From Candidatus Bilophila faecipullorum (lineage in GTDB: Bacteria; Desulfobacterota; Desulfovibrionia; Desulfovibrionales; Desulfovibrionaceae): a stretch of 56,144 nt of DNA. Below, in pieces: positions 1 through 8,505 of the stretch. The stretch covers positions 1 through 56,144 of the forward strand of contig CALVEZ010000024.1 in the NCBI GenBank assembly GCA_944326695.1, in the 5' to 3' direction. A program made the position numbers and the translations under genes. A model generated the notes under the pieces. The model was not told where the DNA came from. It worked only from the letters and a program-made list of their open reading frames with translations, and ran no database searches. Numbering within the stretch: the first letter of the stretch is position 1; every line of letters starts with the position of its first letter.

Positions 1-11
1 AGGGTGGCGCT

Positions 12-383
12 GTGAGCGAGGTGTGGGTGAGTTATCCCGAGCTTGCGGAGACTCTCGGGGATACGGGCGCAAGCCTCTTGTGTGCGGCCGTGGGCGGGGC
101 CTCCATGTTCGTTCCCCGCGCGCCCGTTCAGGGGAGCTACCTTACCGCGTTGCTCGGGCCGGAGCGCATGGGCCGCCTTTGCGCCGCATTCGGGGGCCTG
201 CGCATTGTCGTCCCCAACCGCCGCCGGGAGCCTTACAAGGACCGGATCATCCGTATGCTGGACGCGGGGAAGTCCCCGGGCACCATCGCCCTTGAGCTTG
301 GCGTGACGGAACGCTACGTGCGCATCGTCGCGCAGCAGGCAAAGAAACAGCCCAAGCCGCAAGAGCAACTCAGGCTGTGGTGA
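12..383 (+). CDS. Mor/C-like phage transcription activator
   Basis: A 123-residue DNA-binding protein of the Mor family, whose Mu members activate middle (Mor) and late (C) promoters. Two related N-terminal units (about 8-35 and 41-68, each ending in a GG-x-x-VP pattern) match the Mor dimerisation layout. A helix-turn-helix follows at about 75-107 (DRIIRMLDAG, then GVTERYVR). GTG start with AGGGTGG just upstream at the window edge. It sits directly before the lysis/late region, where Mu-like phages place their late activator. The family call is by pattern only. Confidence 0.72.
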   Translation: MSEVWVSYPELAETLGDTGASLLCAAVGGASMFVPRAPVQGSYLTALLGPERMGRLCAAFGGLRIVVPNRRREPYKDRIIRMLDAGKSPGTIALELGVTERYVRIVAQQAKKQPKPQEQLRLW

Positions 384-389
384 AGGGGG

Positions 390-773
390 TTACATGTACG
401 CTTGCGCCGCCCGGACGAGGAACGCCGAACGGGTCATGCCGCGGGCCTTCGCAGCCTTGTCGATTCGATTGCGGAGGTAGAGCGGCACGGTGATGTTGAC
501 CGGAACGGCCTTTTTTTCGAGGAAGTCGAAGTTCACGTCCACCAGCACCACGGCCCCGCCTTCCGCGTCTTCGGAGGCAAGCACGCCCTCCAGCGGAGAA
601 GGATCAGGCAGACCTTCCACCTCTTCGCCCTCGTAAAAGGTTTCAATGGCGTCCTGCACATTGGCCAGTGCCTCGTCGAGCGTTTCGCCTCCAGAGAAGA
701 CGCCGGGAAAGTCCGGCACGGTCACGCCGTAGTCCGAGCCTTCATCTTTATGAACAATAACGGGATACCGCAT
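390..773 (-). CDS. hicB: HicB-family antitoxin
   Basis: 127 residues with the HicB fold at about 1-60 (MRYPVIVHKDEG, then VPDFPGVFSGGETLDEALANV) and a C-terminal ribbon-helix-helix DNA-binding segment at about 92-127 (VNITVPLYLRNRI). HicB neutralises the HicA ribonuclease and represses the operon. The gene follows hicA on the same strand after a 38-base gap, the usual toxin-first order. The pair lies inside prophage 1 against the direction of the phage genes, so it is a separately transcribed cargo. Confidence 0.9.
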   Translation of the reverse strand: MRYPVIVHKDEGSDYGVTVPDFPGVFSGGETLDEALANVQDAIETFYEGEEVEGLPDPSPLEGVLASEDAEGGAVVLVDVNFDFLEKKAVPVNITVPLYLRNRIDKAAKARGMTRSAFLVRAAQAYM

Positions 774-811
774 ATATCTACTCCTGAAAGGGGGATTGCT
801 CCCCCTTTCCG

Positions 812-994
812 TTAGGGTAACTTGATTTTGGTTTGCCTCGCGATGGCCTTGAGGGTTCCTAACGGGATGTCTCCTTTGTGCCTGTGAATCACGGTGACTC
901 TCCCGTCCGGGTGGACCATCTTGTCATGGTTGGTCCCGCCCTTGTTCACGAACCCCGCTTCCTCCAGTTTTTTTATGAGTTCCCGTGCTGTCAT
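812..994 (-). CDS. hicA: HicA-family mRNA interferase toxin
   Basis: 60 residues, full length for HicA. The dsRBD-like fold begins with TARELIKKLEEAGF, and the stretch GGTNHDKMVHPDGR at about 19-32 carries the family's catalytic histidine. HicA cleaves mRNA until bound by HicB. There is no Shine-Dalgarno before the ATG, and a consensus -10 box ends six bases upstream, so the transcript may be leaderless. Confidence 0.9.
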   Translation of the reverse strand: MTARELIKKLEEAGFVNKGGTNHDKMVHPDGRVTVIHRHKGDIPLGTLKAIARQTKIKLP

Positions 995-1000
995 GTTATT

Positions 1001-1053
1001 TTTATACGCATTATGCGCATCATTGTCAAGTTGATTATGCGCAGTATGCGCAT
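1001..1053 (-). promoter_or_regulatory. hicAB promoter and probable HicB operator
   Basis: On the minus strand TTGACA (1029-1024), a 17-base spacer and TATAAA (1006-1001) form a near-perfect sigma-70 promoter for hicA. The spacer and the sequence upstream to 1053 carry repeated TGCGCAT/ATGCGC half-sites (about 1011-1020, 1036-1043, 1045-1053), suitable for a ribbon-helix-helix autorepressor such as HicB. The operator role is inferred. Confidence 0.75.
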
Positions 1054-1132
1054 TTTTATGTATATCCCCGGAACAATTTCAGGGTGCCGTCTCCTCCCCC
1101 TGCCGTGGCAGAAGTGGACGCAGGAGGATTTT

Positions 1133-1654
1133 ATGCACATCAGATACCGCAAGGTTCCCGGAAAGATCGTCGCAAGTGCGGCGCTCGTCGCGCTTCTCGG
1201 CGTCGGGGCGGCCACCCTGTCCGTGGATATGATCGCGGATTTTGAAGGCTATGTGCCCGAAGCCTATCAGGACCCGGTCGGTATCTGGACCAAATGTTTC
1301 GGCGACACCGAGGACGTGGTGCCGGGTGCCCGGTACACGTTTGATCAGTGCGTGGACTCCCTGAATGCCGCCGTCTATGCCCACGCCGGGCCTGTCCTGA
1401 GCTGCGTGCCGGGGCTGGCCGAGCAGCCGTACAAGGTCAGGGCGGCTTTCGTCTCGATGGCCTACAACATCGGGCCGCATGGCTTCTGCACGTCATTCGT
1501 GGCCCGGTACGCCAATGCCGGAGAGTGGGAACGCGCCTGCAAACGCATGGCCGAGATATACAAGACGGCCAAGGGGAAGGAGCTTCCCGGACTCGTGCGG
1601 CGTCGGCAGGCGGAATCCGCGCTCTGCCTCCAGGGGCTGCGGGAGGGCCGATGA
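1133..1654 (+). CDS. Phage lysozyme with SAR-type N-terminus (GH24)
   Basis: A 173-residue T4/P1-type lysozyme that cuts the murein glycan. The catalytic triad E38, D47, T53 has the family spacing E-x8-D-x5-T. Residues 11-33 are a weakly hydrophobic Ala/Gly-rich segment typical of signal-arrest-release endolysins, which are held in the membrane until it depolarises. The ATG at 1133 follows AGGAGG at 1122-1127. Its stop overlaps the next start (ATGA). Confidence 0.9.
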   Translation: MHIRYRKVPGKIVASAALVALLGVGAATLSVDMIADFEGYVPEAYQDPVGIWTKCFGDTEDVVPGARYTFDQCVDSLNAAVYAHAGPVLSCVPGLAEQPYKVRAAFVSMAYNIGPHGFCTSFVARYANAGEWERACKRMAEIYKTAKGKELPGLVRRRQAESALCLQGLREGR

Positions 1655-1962
1655 TGTTCTCTTTTTTCTCTAAGCTCCTCCCTTTCCTCAAGCCGCTGAC
1701 TGAGCGTTTGTTTACTGGCAGCGCGCGGCGTGCCGAGCTTGAGGCCGAAAAAGAGCTGGCCGAGGCCCGGGCTTTTGCCAAGGGCAGGATCAGCCCGAAG
1801 TATCTGCTCAAATACGTGCTTGTCGCAGCCTTCGCCCTCTTTGCCGCCATAACCTTGCTCCATTTTTTATTTCCGCAGCACTTCGCCGTGTCACCGCTTG
1901 CGGAGTTGAAGGACCTCATTGACGTGGCTGCGGAGATTTTTGGTATGGGGGCAGGGCTATGA
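1651..1962 (+). CDS. Small membrane protein of the lysis cassette
   Basis: 103 residues. A basic, coiled-coil-leaning N-terminal half (about 25-45, rich in Glu/Ala/Arg) precedes one strong transmembrane helix at about 53-75. Translationally coupled to the lysozyme by ATGA overlap and to the next gene likewise. The position suggests a holin-like or accessory lysis protein; the sequence alone does not decide. Confidence 0.6.
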   Translation: MMFSFFSKLLPFLKPLTERLFTGSARRAELEAEKELAEARAFAKGRISPKYLLKYVLVAAFALFAAITLLHFLFPQHFAVSPLAELKDLIDVAAEIFGMGAGL

Positions 1963-2243
1963 GCGGCGAGGAGAACATCCAGCTTGTGCGCGAGATCGGT
2001 GCGGTCAAGGCGGAACTGGCCGGGCTGACCGCCGAGGTAGCGGGTACCAACCAGCGGCTCGACGACATCGTGATCACGCAACTGAAGGACCACGGCAAGC
2101 GGCTGGCCGCGCAGGACGCCCGCATCGCCGCCCTTGAAGCCGCCGAGAACAGGCGGGCGGGTGGTTTGGCCGTCCTTGCGGGTGTGGCCGCAGCCGCGGG
2201 CAGCGCCGGGGCTTTGCTCATGAAGCTGCTGGGCCCGGTATGA
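1959..2243 (+). CDS. Holin-like coiled-coil protein with C-terminal membrane segment
   Basis: 94 residues: a long amphipathic coiled coil (about 5-68) followed by an Ala/Gly-rich hydrophobic C-terminus (about 71-92). This resembles XhlA-type and other small phage hemolysin/holin accessories. The start overlaps the preceding stop (ATGA at 1959). It is the last gene before a terminator that closes the lysis cassette. Confidence 0.6.
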   Translation: MSGEENIQLVREIGAVKAELAGLTAEVAGTNQRLDDIVITQLKDHGKRLAAQDARIAALEAAENRRAGGLAVLAGVAAAAGSAGALLMKLLGPV

Positions 2244-2262
2244 ACCTTCGAGTTGAAAAAAG

Positions 2263-2289
2263 AAGCCCCCAACCTGGAGAAGGGGGCTT
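2263..2289 (+). terminator. Terminator after prophage 1 lysis genes
   Basis: AAGCCCCC (2263-2270) pairs with GGGGGCTT (2282-2289) around an 11-base loop. An A-run precedes it and a short T-run follows, so it may work in both directions and also stop leftward transcription of the adjacent CRISPR array. Confidence 0.7.
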
Positions 2290-2291
2290 TG

Positions 2292-2502
2292 TGCACGTCC
2301 CACGCACATTGAGGAAGACGGCACCTTCGCGGGCGGGCTCTGTGGCGCGTGAGAAACACCCCCACGCACGTGGGGAAGACCGGCGGCATCCGTCATACCC
2401 TTGACGCTGGAAAGAAACACCCCCACGCATGTGGGGAAGACTACGTGAACACGACGAGCCTCCCGGACAAGATAGAAACACCCCCACGCATGTGGGGAAG
2501 AC
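2292..2502 (-). CRISPR. Type I-E CRISPR mini-array inside prophage 1
   Basis: Three intact 28-base repeats (2353-2380, 2414-2441, 2475-2502) and one degenerate copy (2292-2319) recur every 61 bases. In crRNA orientation the repeat is on the minus strand and begins GTCTTCCCCACATGCGTGGG, with an inner palindrome and a GTGTTTC handle, the type I-E pattern. Spacers are 33 bases (2320-2352, 2381-2413, 2442-2474). The decayed repeat is at the low-coordinate end, so the leader should lie at 2503 and above. No cas gene is near. Confidence 0.93.
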
Positions 2503-2640
2503 GCTGAACGTTCATTGAACTTTTTTCTACTACACGTTTTTCTCTCTGATTTCTAGGAGGCAAGCTCGGCCAACGTCCTGCCGTCATAAGGGAACAAGTT
2601 CAGGGTGCGCTTTTTTTGCGTCCTGTTGCATCCTGTGTGC
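2503..2640 (-). promoter_or_regulatory. Putative leader of the I-E mini-array
   Basis: AT-richer than the neighbouring phage genes, with T-runs at 2521-2550 and overlapping TGAAC/GTTCA half-sites at 2504-2519 beside the first intact repeat. It lies on the side where a minus-strand array needs its leader, and upstream of the small-terminase gene. I see no clear -35/-10 pair. Confidence 0.4.
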
Positions 2641-3018
2641 ATGGCGAATGAACGGAATCTGAAACCCGCTCGAACCAAGAGCGAAGCAAGAGAAAGAGGC
2701 CGGAAAGGTGGCATCGCTTCGGGTGAGTCCCGGCGCGAAAAGGCGACTCTTCGGGAATGCCTTGATCTGTTGTTGACGCGGAAGATGGGCGACGGTGAAC
2801 GCAGCGGCGCGGAAATCCTCGCCGCCGCTCTCTTCAAGAAGGCCGCGAAGGGAAGCGAGAGGGCGTTTGAACTGATCCGCGATACCGTGGGTGAGAAGCC
2901 TTCTGATCGTGTGGATCATATCAGTTCCGACGGTTCCATGAGCCCATACCGCCTCACCCCGGCGCAAGTTGCGGAGGAGCTTATCCGGCAGGCCGAGGAA
3001 CTGGAGGGAGAAGAGTGA
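2641..3018 (+). CDS. Putative small terminase subunit
   Basis: 125 residues, basic and probably helical, with a GRKGGIASGESRREK segment at about 20-34 of a kind found in phage proteins next to terminases. The ATG at 2641 has little ribosome-binding sequence, and a start at 2605 is also open. It overlaps the large terminase by ATGA (3015-3018), which supports a packaging role. Its DNA recognition is not evident from sequence. Confidence 0.6.
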   Translation: MANERNLKPARTKSEARERGRKGGIASGESRREKATLRECLDLLLTRKMGDGERSGAEILAAALFKKAAKGSERAFELIRDTVGEKPSDRVDHISSDGSMSPYRLTPAQVAEELIRQAEELEGEE

Positions 3019-4379
3019 TCTTCCCCACCCTTGAGCAGTACGCCCGCGCCAAGGGAGCGGCAACCCGCGTATCCCGTGTCATCCTGCCATACCACCGCAA
3101 GATGTATGCAGCCATCACGTCATGGGCTGCCGGAACGTTGCCTGACGGCGCGCGGAATCTGGCGATCACGATTCCTCCCCGCCACGGCAAGACGCTGGCC
3201 GCACACGACACCGTGGAATGGCTGTTCGGCATGGTTCCCGAGAGCCGTTGGCTCTATACGGCCTACAGCGCGGATTTGGCCGTTTCCCAGACCATGCGCA
3301 TACGGGATGCGCTGGTGTCCGACTGGTACCGCCGGATGTTCCCGGACACGCAGGTGAGGGGCAACCGTCAGAACTTCGTGACCACCACGGCGGGGGGCGA
3401 GCTGTACGGCGTGGGCATGACCGGGACGCTCACGGGTTTCGGTGCCGGAAGGAAGCGCCGGGAGTTCGGCGGGGCCATCGTGATTGACGATCCGCTCTCC
3501 GCAGAAGAGTCCCGCAGCGCGACCCGGCGCGCCCACGTCAACGAGTGGTACACGCGGACGCTCAAAAGCCGCCGCAACCATGACGGCACTCCAATCCTGC
3601 TCATCATGCAGCGTCTGCATACCGAGGACCTTGTCGGGCATGTGCTCGCGACCGAACCGGGACTGTGGCGCGTGTTGAAACTCTCGGCAATGGATGAAGC
3701 AACGGGGGAAATGCTCTGGCCCGAGACGTTCAGCCGCGAGTCTGCGGAACTCATGCGCGAAGTGGACCCTATGACGTTCTATGCGCAGTACCAGCAGGAG
3801 CCGATGATCCCCGGCGGGGCCATGCTCAAGAAAGAATGGTGGCAGTGGTTCGACCTTCATGGGCAATACCGCTTCGACGGGATGGTCTTCGCCACGGCGG
3901 ATACTGCGTACAAGGCAAAGTCCACGGCGGACGCCTCGGTCATCCGGGTGTGGCACGGGACGAAAAAATCTTTGGACTGCGTCGATTGCGCCTACGGGCG
4001 GTGGGAATTCCCGGAACTGCTGCGCGCCGCCCAGCTCGTCTATGAAAAGTGGAAGGAGCGGGGGCTGCGCCAGTTCTTCATTGAGGACAAGGCGACGGGC
4101 ACCCCGCTGGAGCAGACGCTGCGGCGGCAGGGCGTCCCGGCCTACGGATGGCGTCCGGCCGATTTCGGATTTCCGGACGGCAAGGTTTCCCGCGTGCAGG
4201 AATCGGCGTGGGTGGTTGCGGGCGGCCGTGTCAGGCTTCCCCGTGGCGCCGAGCACGCGCAAGCGCTGGTGGACGAGGCGGCGCGGTTCATGCCCGACAT
4301 GAGCCACGCACACGATGACCATGTGGACACGCTGACGATGGCCGTCAGCATTTGGCGTTATGCAGGGGGGCAAGTATGA
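3015..4379 (+). CDS. Large terminase subunit (ATPase/nuclease)
   Basis: 454 residues, the expected length. The packaging ATPase has a Walker A-like PPRHGKT at 54-60 and Walker B IVIDDP at 155-160. The RNase H-like headful nuclease shows Asp at 296 (TADTAY), FFIED at 354-358 and an HDDHVD cluster at 433-438. It drives DNA into proheads and cuts concatemers. Coupled to both neighbours by overlapping start/stop codons. Confidence 0.93.
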   Translation: MIFPTLEQYARAKGAATRVSRVILPYHRKMYAAITSWAAGTLPDGARNLAITIPPRHGKTLAAHDTVEWLFGMVPESRWLYTAYSADLAVSQTMRIRDALVSDWYRRMFPDTQVRGNRQNFVTTTAGGELYGVGMTGTLTGFGAGRKRREFGGAIVIDDPLSAEESRSATRRAHVNEWYTRTLKSRRNHDGTPILLIMQRLHTEDLVGHVLATEPGLWRVLKLSAMDEATGEMLWPETFSRESAELMREVDPMTFYAQYQQEPMIPGGAMLKKEWWQWFDLHGQYRFDGMVFATADTAYKAKSTADASVIRVWHGTKKSLDCVDCAYGRWEFPELLRAAQLVYEKWKERGLRQFFIEDKATGTPLEQTLRRQGVPAYGWRPADFGFPDGKVSRVQESAWVVAGGRVRLPRGAEHAQALVDEAARFMPDMSHAHDDHVDTLTMAVSIWRYAGGQV

Positions 4380-5830
4380 GCCGTTTTCCCATTCGTTCCA
4401 GCCGTCGGGCTGTCCGGCGTCAGCCTGTCCGAAACATGATGTTGTCCGGCGGCGGGGCGTCGGGAAGCGGCGACCGCGGGGCCTTGCAGCATGCGGCGCA
4501 GCGCACCAGCAATCCCTACTACAGCAACAACTTCTGGTACCGCTGGCAGGAATACACGCGCTGGTACATGACGAGCTGGGAGGCCCGGAAGATCATCGAC
4601 ATCCCCGTTGACGACGCCCTGCGCCTGCCTTTCGAGATCACGGGTGTGGATACCGCGCTGTCCACAGACCTGCGCAGCGCCTACGAAGCCTTTGACCTCG
4701 ACCGCCAGAACCGCCGGGCTCTGATTCAGGAACGGCTCTATGGCGGATGCTGTCAGACCATCGTGATCAAGGGGGAGGAGAATGAAAGCCTGTCGGACCG
4801 GCTTTCCCCGGAATGCATCCGGCGCGGTGATCTCGAAGCCTTCAATGTGGTTGACGTATCGCACATCACCCGGCCCGACTATGATCAGAATCCGTTTTCG
4901 GCAGGCTACGACCGCTCGGATCGGTACGTCATCAACGGCGTGGAGGCCGACGTTTCCCGGCTGGTCGTGTTCGATGGCTCGCCGCTCATCAACCGGGCGG
5001 CCATGAACATCCTCCAGAACTTCCGCTACAATCCCGCTGGGTTTGGGGAGTCGAAGCTCGCGCCGCTGTACGATCTGCTGGTGCGCGTGGTCGGGACGCA
5101 GCAGGCGGCCTATCATCTCGTCAACATGGCTTCTGTCCTCTTGGTGCGGACAAGCAACCTCATGGCGTTGCAGGCCACGGACAGCCCCGCCCTCGCCAAG
5201 CTGGAAGAGATTTGCAAGCAGATTTCGCTCTATCGCGGGGCCGTCATCGACAACCCGAACGCCGACGTGCAGCAGCATGCCGCCTCGTTCGGGAGCGTTC
5301 CCGAGCTGGTGATGTCCTTTGCGCAGCTCCTCAGTGCGGCTTCCGACATCCCGGCGACGCGGTTTCTGGGGCAGGCTCCGGGCGGCCTCAACGCCACCGG
5401 GGAAAGCGACCTTCAGAACTACTACAACATGATCGACGCCTTCCAGCGTCTGCGGATCAAGCCCGTTGTTCTGAAACAGCTTTCCATCATCGGGCCGCAC
5501 CTCATGGGATTCGAGAGATGGCAAGCTGCGTCGAAGTCGCTGGACATCGTTTTCCCGCCGCTCTGGAACGAGTCGTCGCAGGTCAAGGCGGAGAACGCCC
5601 GAACCTATGCGGAGCTTTTCCGGGTGCTGTACGCCGATGGCGTCATCAAACGGGACGTCGTGGTCAAGGAACTCATCCAGAGGGGCGTGTTCCAGACCGG
5701 GGAGCAGGTGAAGGATTTCCTTGCCGAGGAAGAGGATTCCCCGGACGCCGCAGACCTCATGCAAACGGTGGACCCGTCCGGCCCGCTGGCGGAACTGGAA
5801 AAGCTGGCCGCATCGGGGAGGGCCGTCTGA
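4376..5830 (+). CDS. Portal protein, DUF1073/HI1409 family
   Basis: 484 residues matching the HI1409-type portal family: N-terminal region rich in Asn/Tyr/Trp (YYSNNFWYRWQEYTRWY), then RKIIDIPVDDALRLPFEI, and a C-terminal helical tail. It should form the dodecameric DNA gate at the capsid vertex. The start overlaps the terminase stop. Annotators sometimes confuse this family with anti-CBASS proteins; position and length argue for the portal. Confidence 0.88.
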   Translation: MSRFPIRSSRRAVRRQPVRNMMLSGGGASGSGDRGALQHAAQRTSNPYYSNNFWYRWQEYTRWYMTSWEARKIIDIPVDDALRLPFEITGVDTALSTDLRSAYEAFDLDRQNRRALIQERLYGGCCQTIVIKGEENESLSDRLSPECIRRGDLEAFNVVDVSHITRPDYDQNPFSAGYDRSDRYVINGVEADVSRLVVFDGSPLINRAAMNILQNFRYNPAGFGESKLAPLYDLLVRVVGTQQAAYHLVNMASVLLVRTSNLMALQATDSPALAKLEEICKQISLYRGAVIDNPNADVQQHAASFGSVPELVMSFAQLLSAASDIPATRFLGQAPGGLNATGESDLQNYYNMIDAFQRLRIKPVVLKQLSIIGPHLMGFERWQAASKSLDIVFPPLWNESSQVKAENARTYAELFRVLYADGVIKRDVVVKELIQRGVFQTGEQVKDFLAEEEDSPDAADLMQTVDPSGPLAELEKLAASGRAV

Positions 5831-6705
5831 TGCCGTCCATGATTGTCCTCAACGCCAAGCGGACCCGAAAGCTGCCTGGCGTCCGTTCTCCGAAGCCCGT
5901 GGAAGCCCGAGCGCGCCGGGCGATTGATTCCCTGATGGCGCCGATGCTGGCGGACGTCGCGGCGCGGCTGGCCGGGCTGGATTCCATGACCCGCATTGCC
6001 GACGTGATTTTGGCTCTGCGCGAGGCGCAGGACGTCTGGGAGCGGGTGTTTGCATGGAAGGCGGAAGGGCTGGCCGGGCGTTGGGCGCTGGATGTGGACG
6101 TCATCGCCAAGGAGAAGCTGGGGCGGGCCGTGGGCAAGGTCCTTGGTATCGACATGGCCCTGATTCTGGACTCCCCGGATGTCGCGGTATCGGTACGGCT
6201 GGCTTCGATGGAAGCCGCAGGCCTGATCCGCAAAATCCCCACGGACTACATCGGGCGCGTTTCCCGTGCCGTCTACCAGTCCATGCGGCAACAGCCGTTC
6301 CCGGAAGGCCGGACGCTGGCGGAAGAAATCCGCCTGATCGGTGGCTTCGCAGAGGAGCGGGCGCGGGTCATCGCGCGGGACCAGACCAGCAAGATGAATA
6401 CGAACATCAACCAAATCCGTCAGACCGCGCTCGGCATTCAAGAATACATCTGGCGGACGTCCGAAGACAGCCGCGTGGTGGGTGCGCCGGGTGGGAAGTA
6501 CCCGCAGGGGAACACCATGCACGGGAACCATTACGTGCGGAACGGGAAGCTTTTCCGGTGGGACGAGCCGCCGGACGACGGGCACCCCGGCTGGCCGATC
6601 CAGTGCCGCTGCGTGGCGTTGGGTGTCGTGGACCGCAGCCAGCTTCGGGAGGTGGCGCAGGTGGGAAAATGGTCGGGGCCGCAAACGGGCTGGAGGCTGG
6701 TGTGA
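5830..6705 (+). CDS. Minor head protein, SPP1 gp7/Mu gpF-like
   Basis: 291 residues. The C-terminal half carries the gp7/gpF signature: RVIARDQTSKMNTNINQIRQ, an IWRTSEDSRV block, then HPGWPIQCRCVA with two cysteines. These proteins are packaged in small copy number and help head assembly or DNA ejection. The ATG at 5830 overlaps the portal stop. Confidence 0.87.
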   Translation: MPSMIVLNAKRTRKLPGVRSPKPVEARARRAIDSLMAPMLADVAARLAGLDSMTRIADVILALREAQDVWERVFAWKAEGLAGRWALDVDVIAKEKLGRAVGKVLGIDMALILDSPDVAVSVRLASMEAAGLIRKIPTDYIGRVSRAVYQSMRQQPFPEGRTLAEEIRLIGGFAEERARVIARDQTSKMNTNINQIRQTALGIQEYIWRTSEDSRVVGAPGGKYPQGNTMHGNHYVRNGKLFRWDEPPDDGHPGWPIQCRCVALGVVDRSQLREVAQVGKWSGPQTGWRLV

Positions 6706-7916
6706 AGGCATTCCGCAACAGGCAGGGGATCGCCAAGTGGCGCGAGGATGAAAACGGGTTGCTGACCGTCACGGTCTGCGTGCTGAAAGAGGGCGTTTAC
6801 CCCTACGGCGCGGACGAGTGCGAAGGGCTTCCCGAGGCTCTGGCGGGGCGCGACACGGTTATGGAGTTCATCCCGGCGTCGGAGTTCACCCCGGAAGCCA
6901 TGAAAACGCTTGAAGGCAAGCCCGCGACCATCATGACTGCTGAGGACGACGCCCACGAATGGCGGACGCCGGACAACGCCATGAAGGACGGTTTGACGGT
7001 GGGGGCCGTAGCGGGGACGCCGTGGGTCGAGGGGGACGAACTGCGCTGCGACCTGCTCCTTTCCGACCGTGAGGCCATCGAAGCCGTGAAGCGTGGAGAA
7101 CTGGCCGAGGTATCCGCCGGGTACGAGGGCGAAATCACCTATGGCGACGGAACGTTCAACGGCGAGGCGTATCAGGCCCGGCAATCGGATTTCCGGTTCA
7201 ACCACATCCTGCTCCTTCCCGAAGGCGCGGCGCGGCTGGGGCCGGACACACGAATCATCAACAAAAGGACGACGAACATGGCTGAGTACACTGTGAAGCA
7301 GCACTTTAAAAATGGGACCCGGACGTTCCGTTTCACCAACGAAGCGGACAAGGATGAGGCCGAGCGCATGGCGAACGAGGCGGCTGAGGAGGCCAGGGCT
7401 TCCTCGGCGGAAGAAGTTGAAAACGCGATGAAGCGTTGCAACGAACTCAAGGAAGAGATCGAGGTCAAGAATGCCGAGCTTGAAGAAGCAAAGCAGGTGA
7501 TCAGCGACTACAAGGAGCAAATCGACAAGCTGCTCGATCCTGAATCGCAGGAACAGCTTGCCGCCGAACTGCTGGATCAGGCCGCCGCCGAAGAGGAGAT
7601 CATGGAGTCCGAGGTGGACGAGTCCGAACGCGACGAACTGGAAAACCGGGTCAAGAACTGCAAGCTCCGCGCCGAGCGGCAGCGGGTCATCGTGTCCCAC
7701 GTCATGAACAGGCGCGGCCTGGTCGTGGACGGCAACTGGACAGACGAGGGCATCGGGGCCGCGTTCGCCGTGCTGGCGACTTCCGCCAAGGCCAGGCTCG
7801 GCAACCGGAAGCCGCGCAAGGCCCCGGGAAGCGAACCCGTGAAGGTGAGGAATGCGAACACCGGCGATCCCTTCGCCCGCATGATGGCCTTCAAGAACCG
7901 CAAGGGGGACAAGTAA
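6702..7916 (+). CDS. Prohead protease/scaffold-like protein (DUF2213)
   Basis: 404 residues. The N-terminal ~190 residues resemble DUF2213 phage maturation proteases (EFIPASEFTPEAMKTLEGKP, TVGAVAGTPWVEGDELRCDL, AEVSAGYEGE). The rest is acidic and coiled-coil-forming (about 205-320), typical of a fused scaffold. GTG start at 6702, five bases after GGAGG (6692-6696). It directly precedes the capsid genes. Confidence 0.8.
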   Translation: MKAFRNRQGIAKWREDENGLLTVTVCVLKEGVYPYGADECEGLPEALAGRDTVMEFIPASEFTPEAMKTLEGKPATIMTAEDDAHEWRTPDNAMKDGLTVGAVAGTPWVEGDELRCDLLLSDREAIEAVKRGELAEVSAGYEGEITYGDGTFNGEAYQARQSDFRFNHILLLPEGAARLGPDTRIINKRTTNMAEYTVKQHFKNGTRTFRFTNEADKDEAERMANEAAEEARASSAEEVENAMKRCNELKEEIEVKNAELEEAKQVISDYKEQIDKLLDPESQEQLAAELLDQAAAEEEIMESEVDESERDELENRVKNCKLRAERQRVIVSHVMNRRGLVVDGNWTDEGIGAAFAVLATSAKARLGNRKPRKAPGSEPVKVRNANTGDPFARMMAFKNRKGDK

Positions 7917-8489
7917 ATGAGCGTCTACACCGGATCGAACAACGGCTTCATGCAGGCCACCTACGTTGACCAGCAGGGTACGGCGCTGCCGGGCGATCTC
8001 GCCTATGCGTCCGACGTCGATCTGATCGACGCCTGTGTCGTGTCGATGCCCGCCGGAAGCGAGGGGGATGTGCTTCCCGTCGGCGTCGGCGTGGTGGGCG
8101 CGTATAGTGCGGATGCTTCCCGTCCCGGCATGACTTCCGTCAAGGTTTCCCCCGTCGGCGCGGACATCACCGCCGCGCAGCTCTACGGCGTGACCGTCAG
8201 GAACCAGCAGTGCCGCACCGACGAAAACAATGTGTCCGGCTGGGGCGACGGCGACGTCTGCAACGTCATGCGCACGGCCCGCATCGGCGGCCGCATCTGG
8301 GTGACGGCCGGGAACGCGGCCACGGCGAACACGGCGGCTCATCTTGTCGTCAAGGACACCACGTCCCACGGCTTGCCCATCGGTTCGTTCGTTGGCGCTG
8401 AAATCACGGGGGACACCGTCGCCCTCAGCAACGTCCAGTGGGTCACCGCCGCCTCCGCCGGCAGCCTTGGCCTTCTCGAAATCATCTAG
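7917..8489 (+). CDS. Capsid cement/decoration protein (Gp24-like)
   Basis: 190 residues, Gly/Ala/Val-rich beta protein resembling Gp24-type structural cement proteins that stabilise the mature head. The family-like stretch GVTVRNQQC at about 90-98 sits mid-protein. It lies between the protease and the major capsid gene, the usual place. Its start follows the preceding stop without a gap. Confidence 0.72.
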   Translation: MSVYTGSNNGFMQATYVDQQGTALPGDLAYASDVDLIDACVVSMPAGSEGDVLPVGVGVVGAYSADASRPGMTSVKVSPVGADITAAQLYGVTVRNQQCRTDENNVSGWGDGDVCNVMRTARIGGRIWVTAGNAATANTAAHLVVKDTTSHGLPIGSFVGAEITGDTVALSNVQWVTAASAGSLGLLEII

Positions 8490-8505
8490 GTAAAGGGGAA
8501 CACCA

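Noticed and set aside
4376..5830. Anti-CBASS (Acb1-like) function for the DUF1073 protein
   Set aside because: Length, domain pattern and place between terminase and minor head protein fit the portal.
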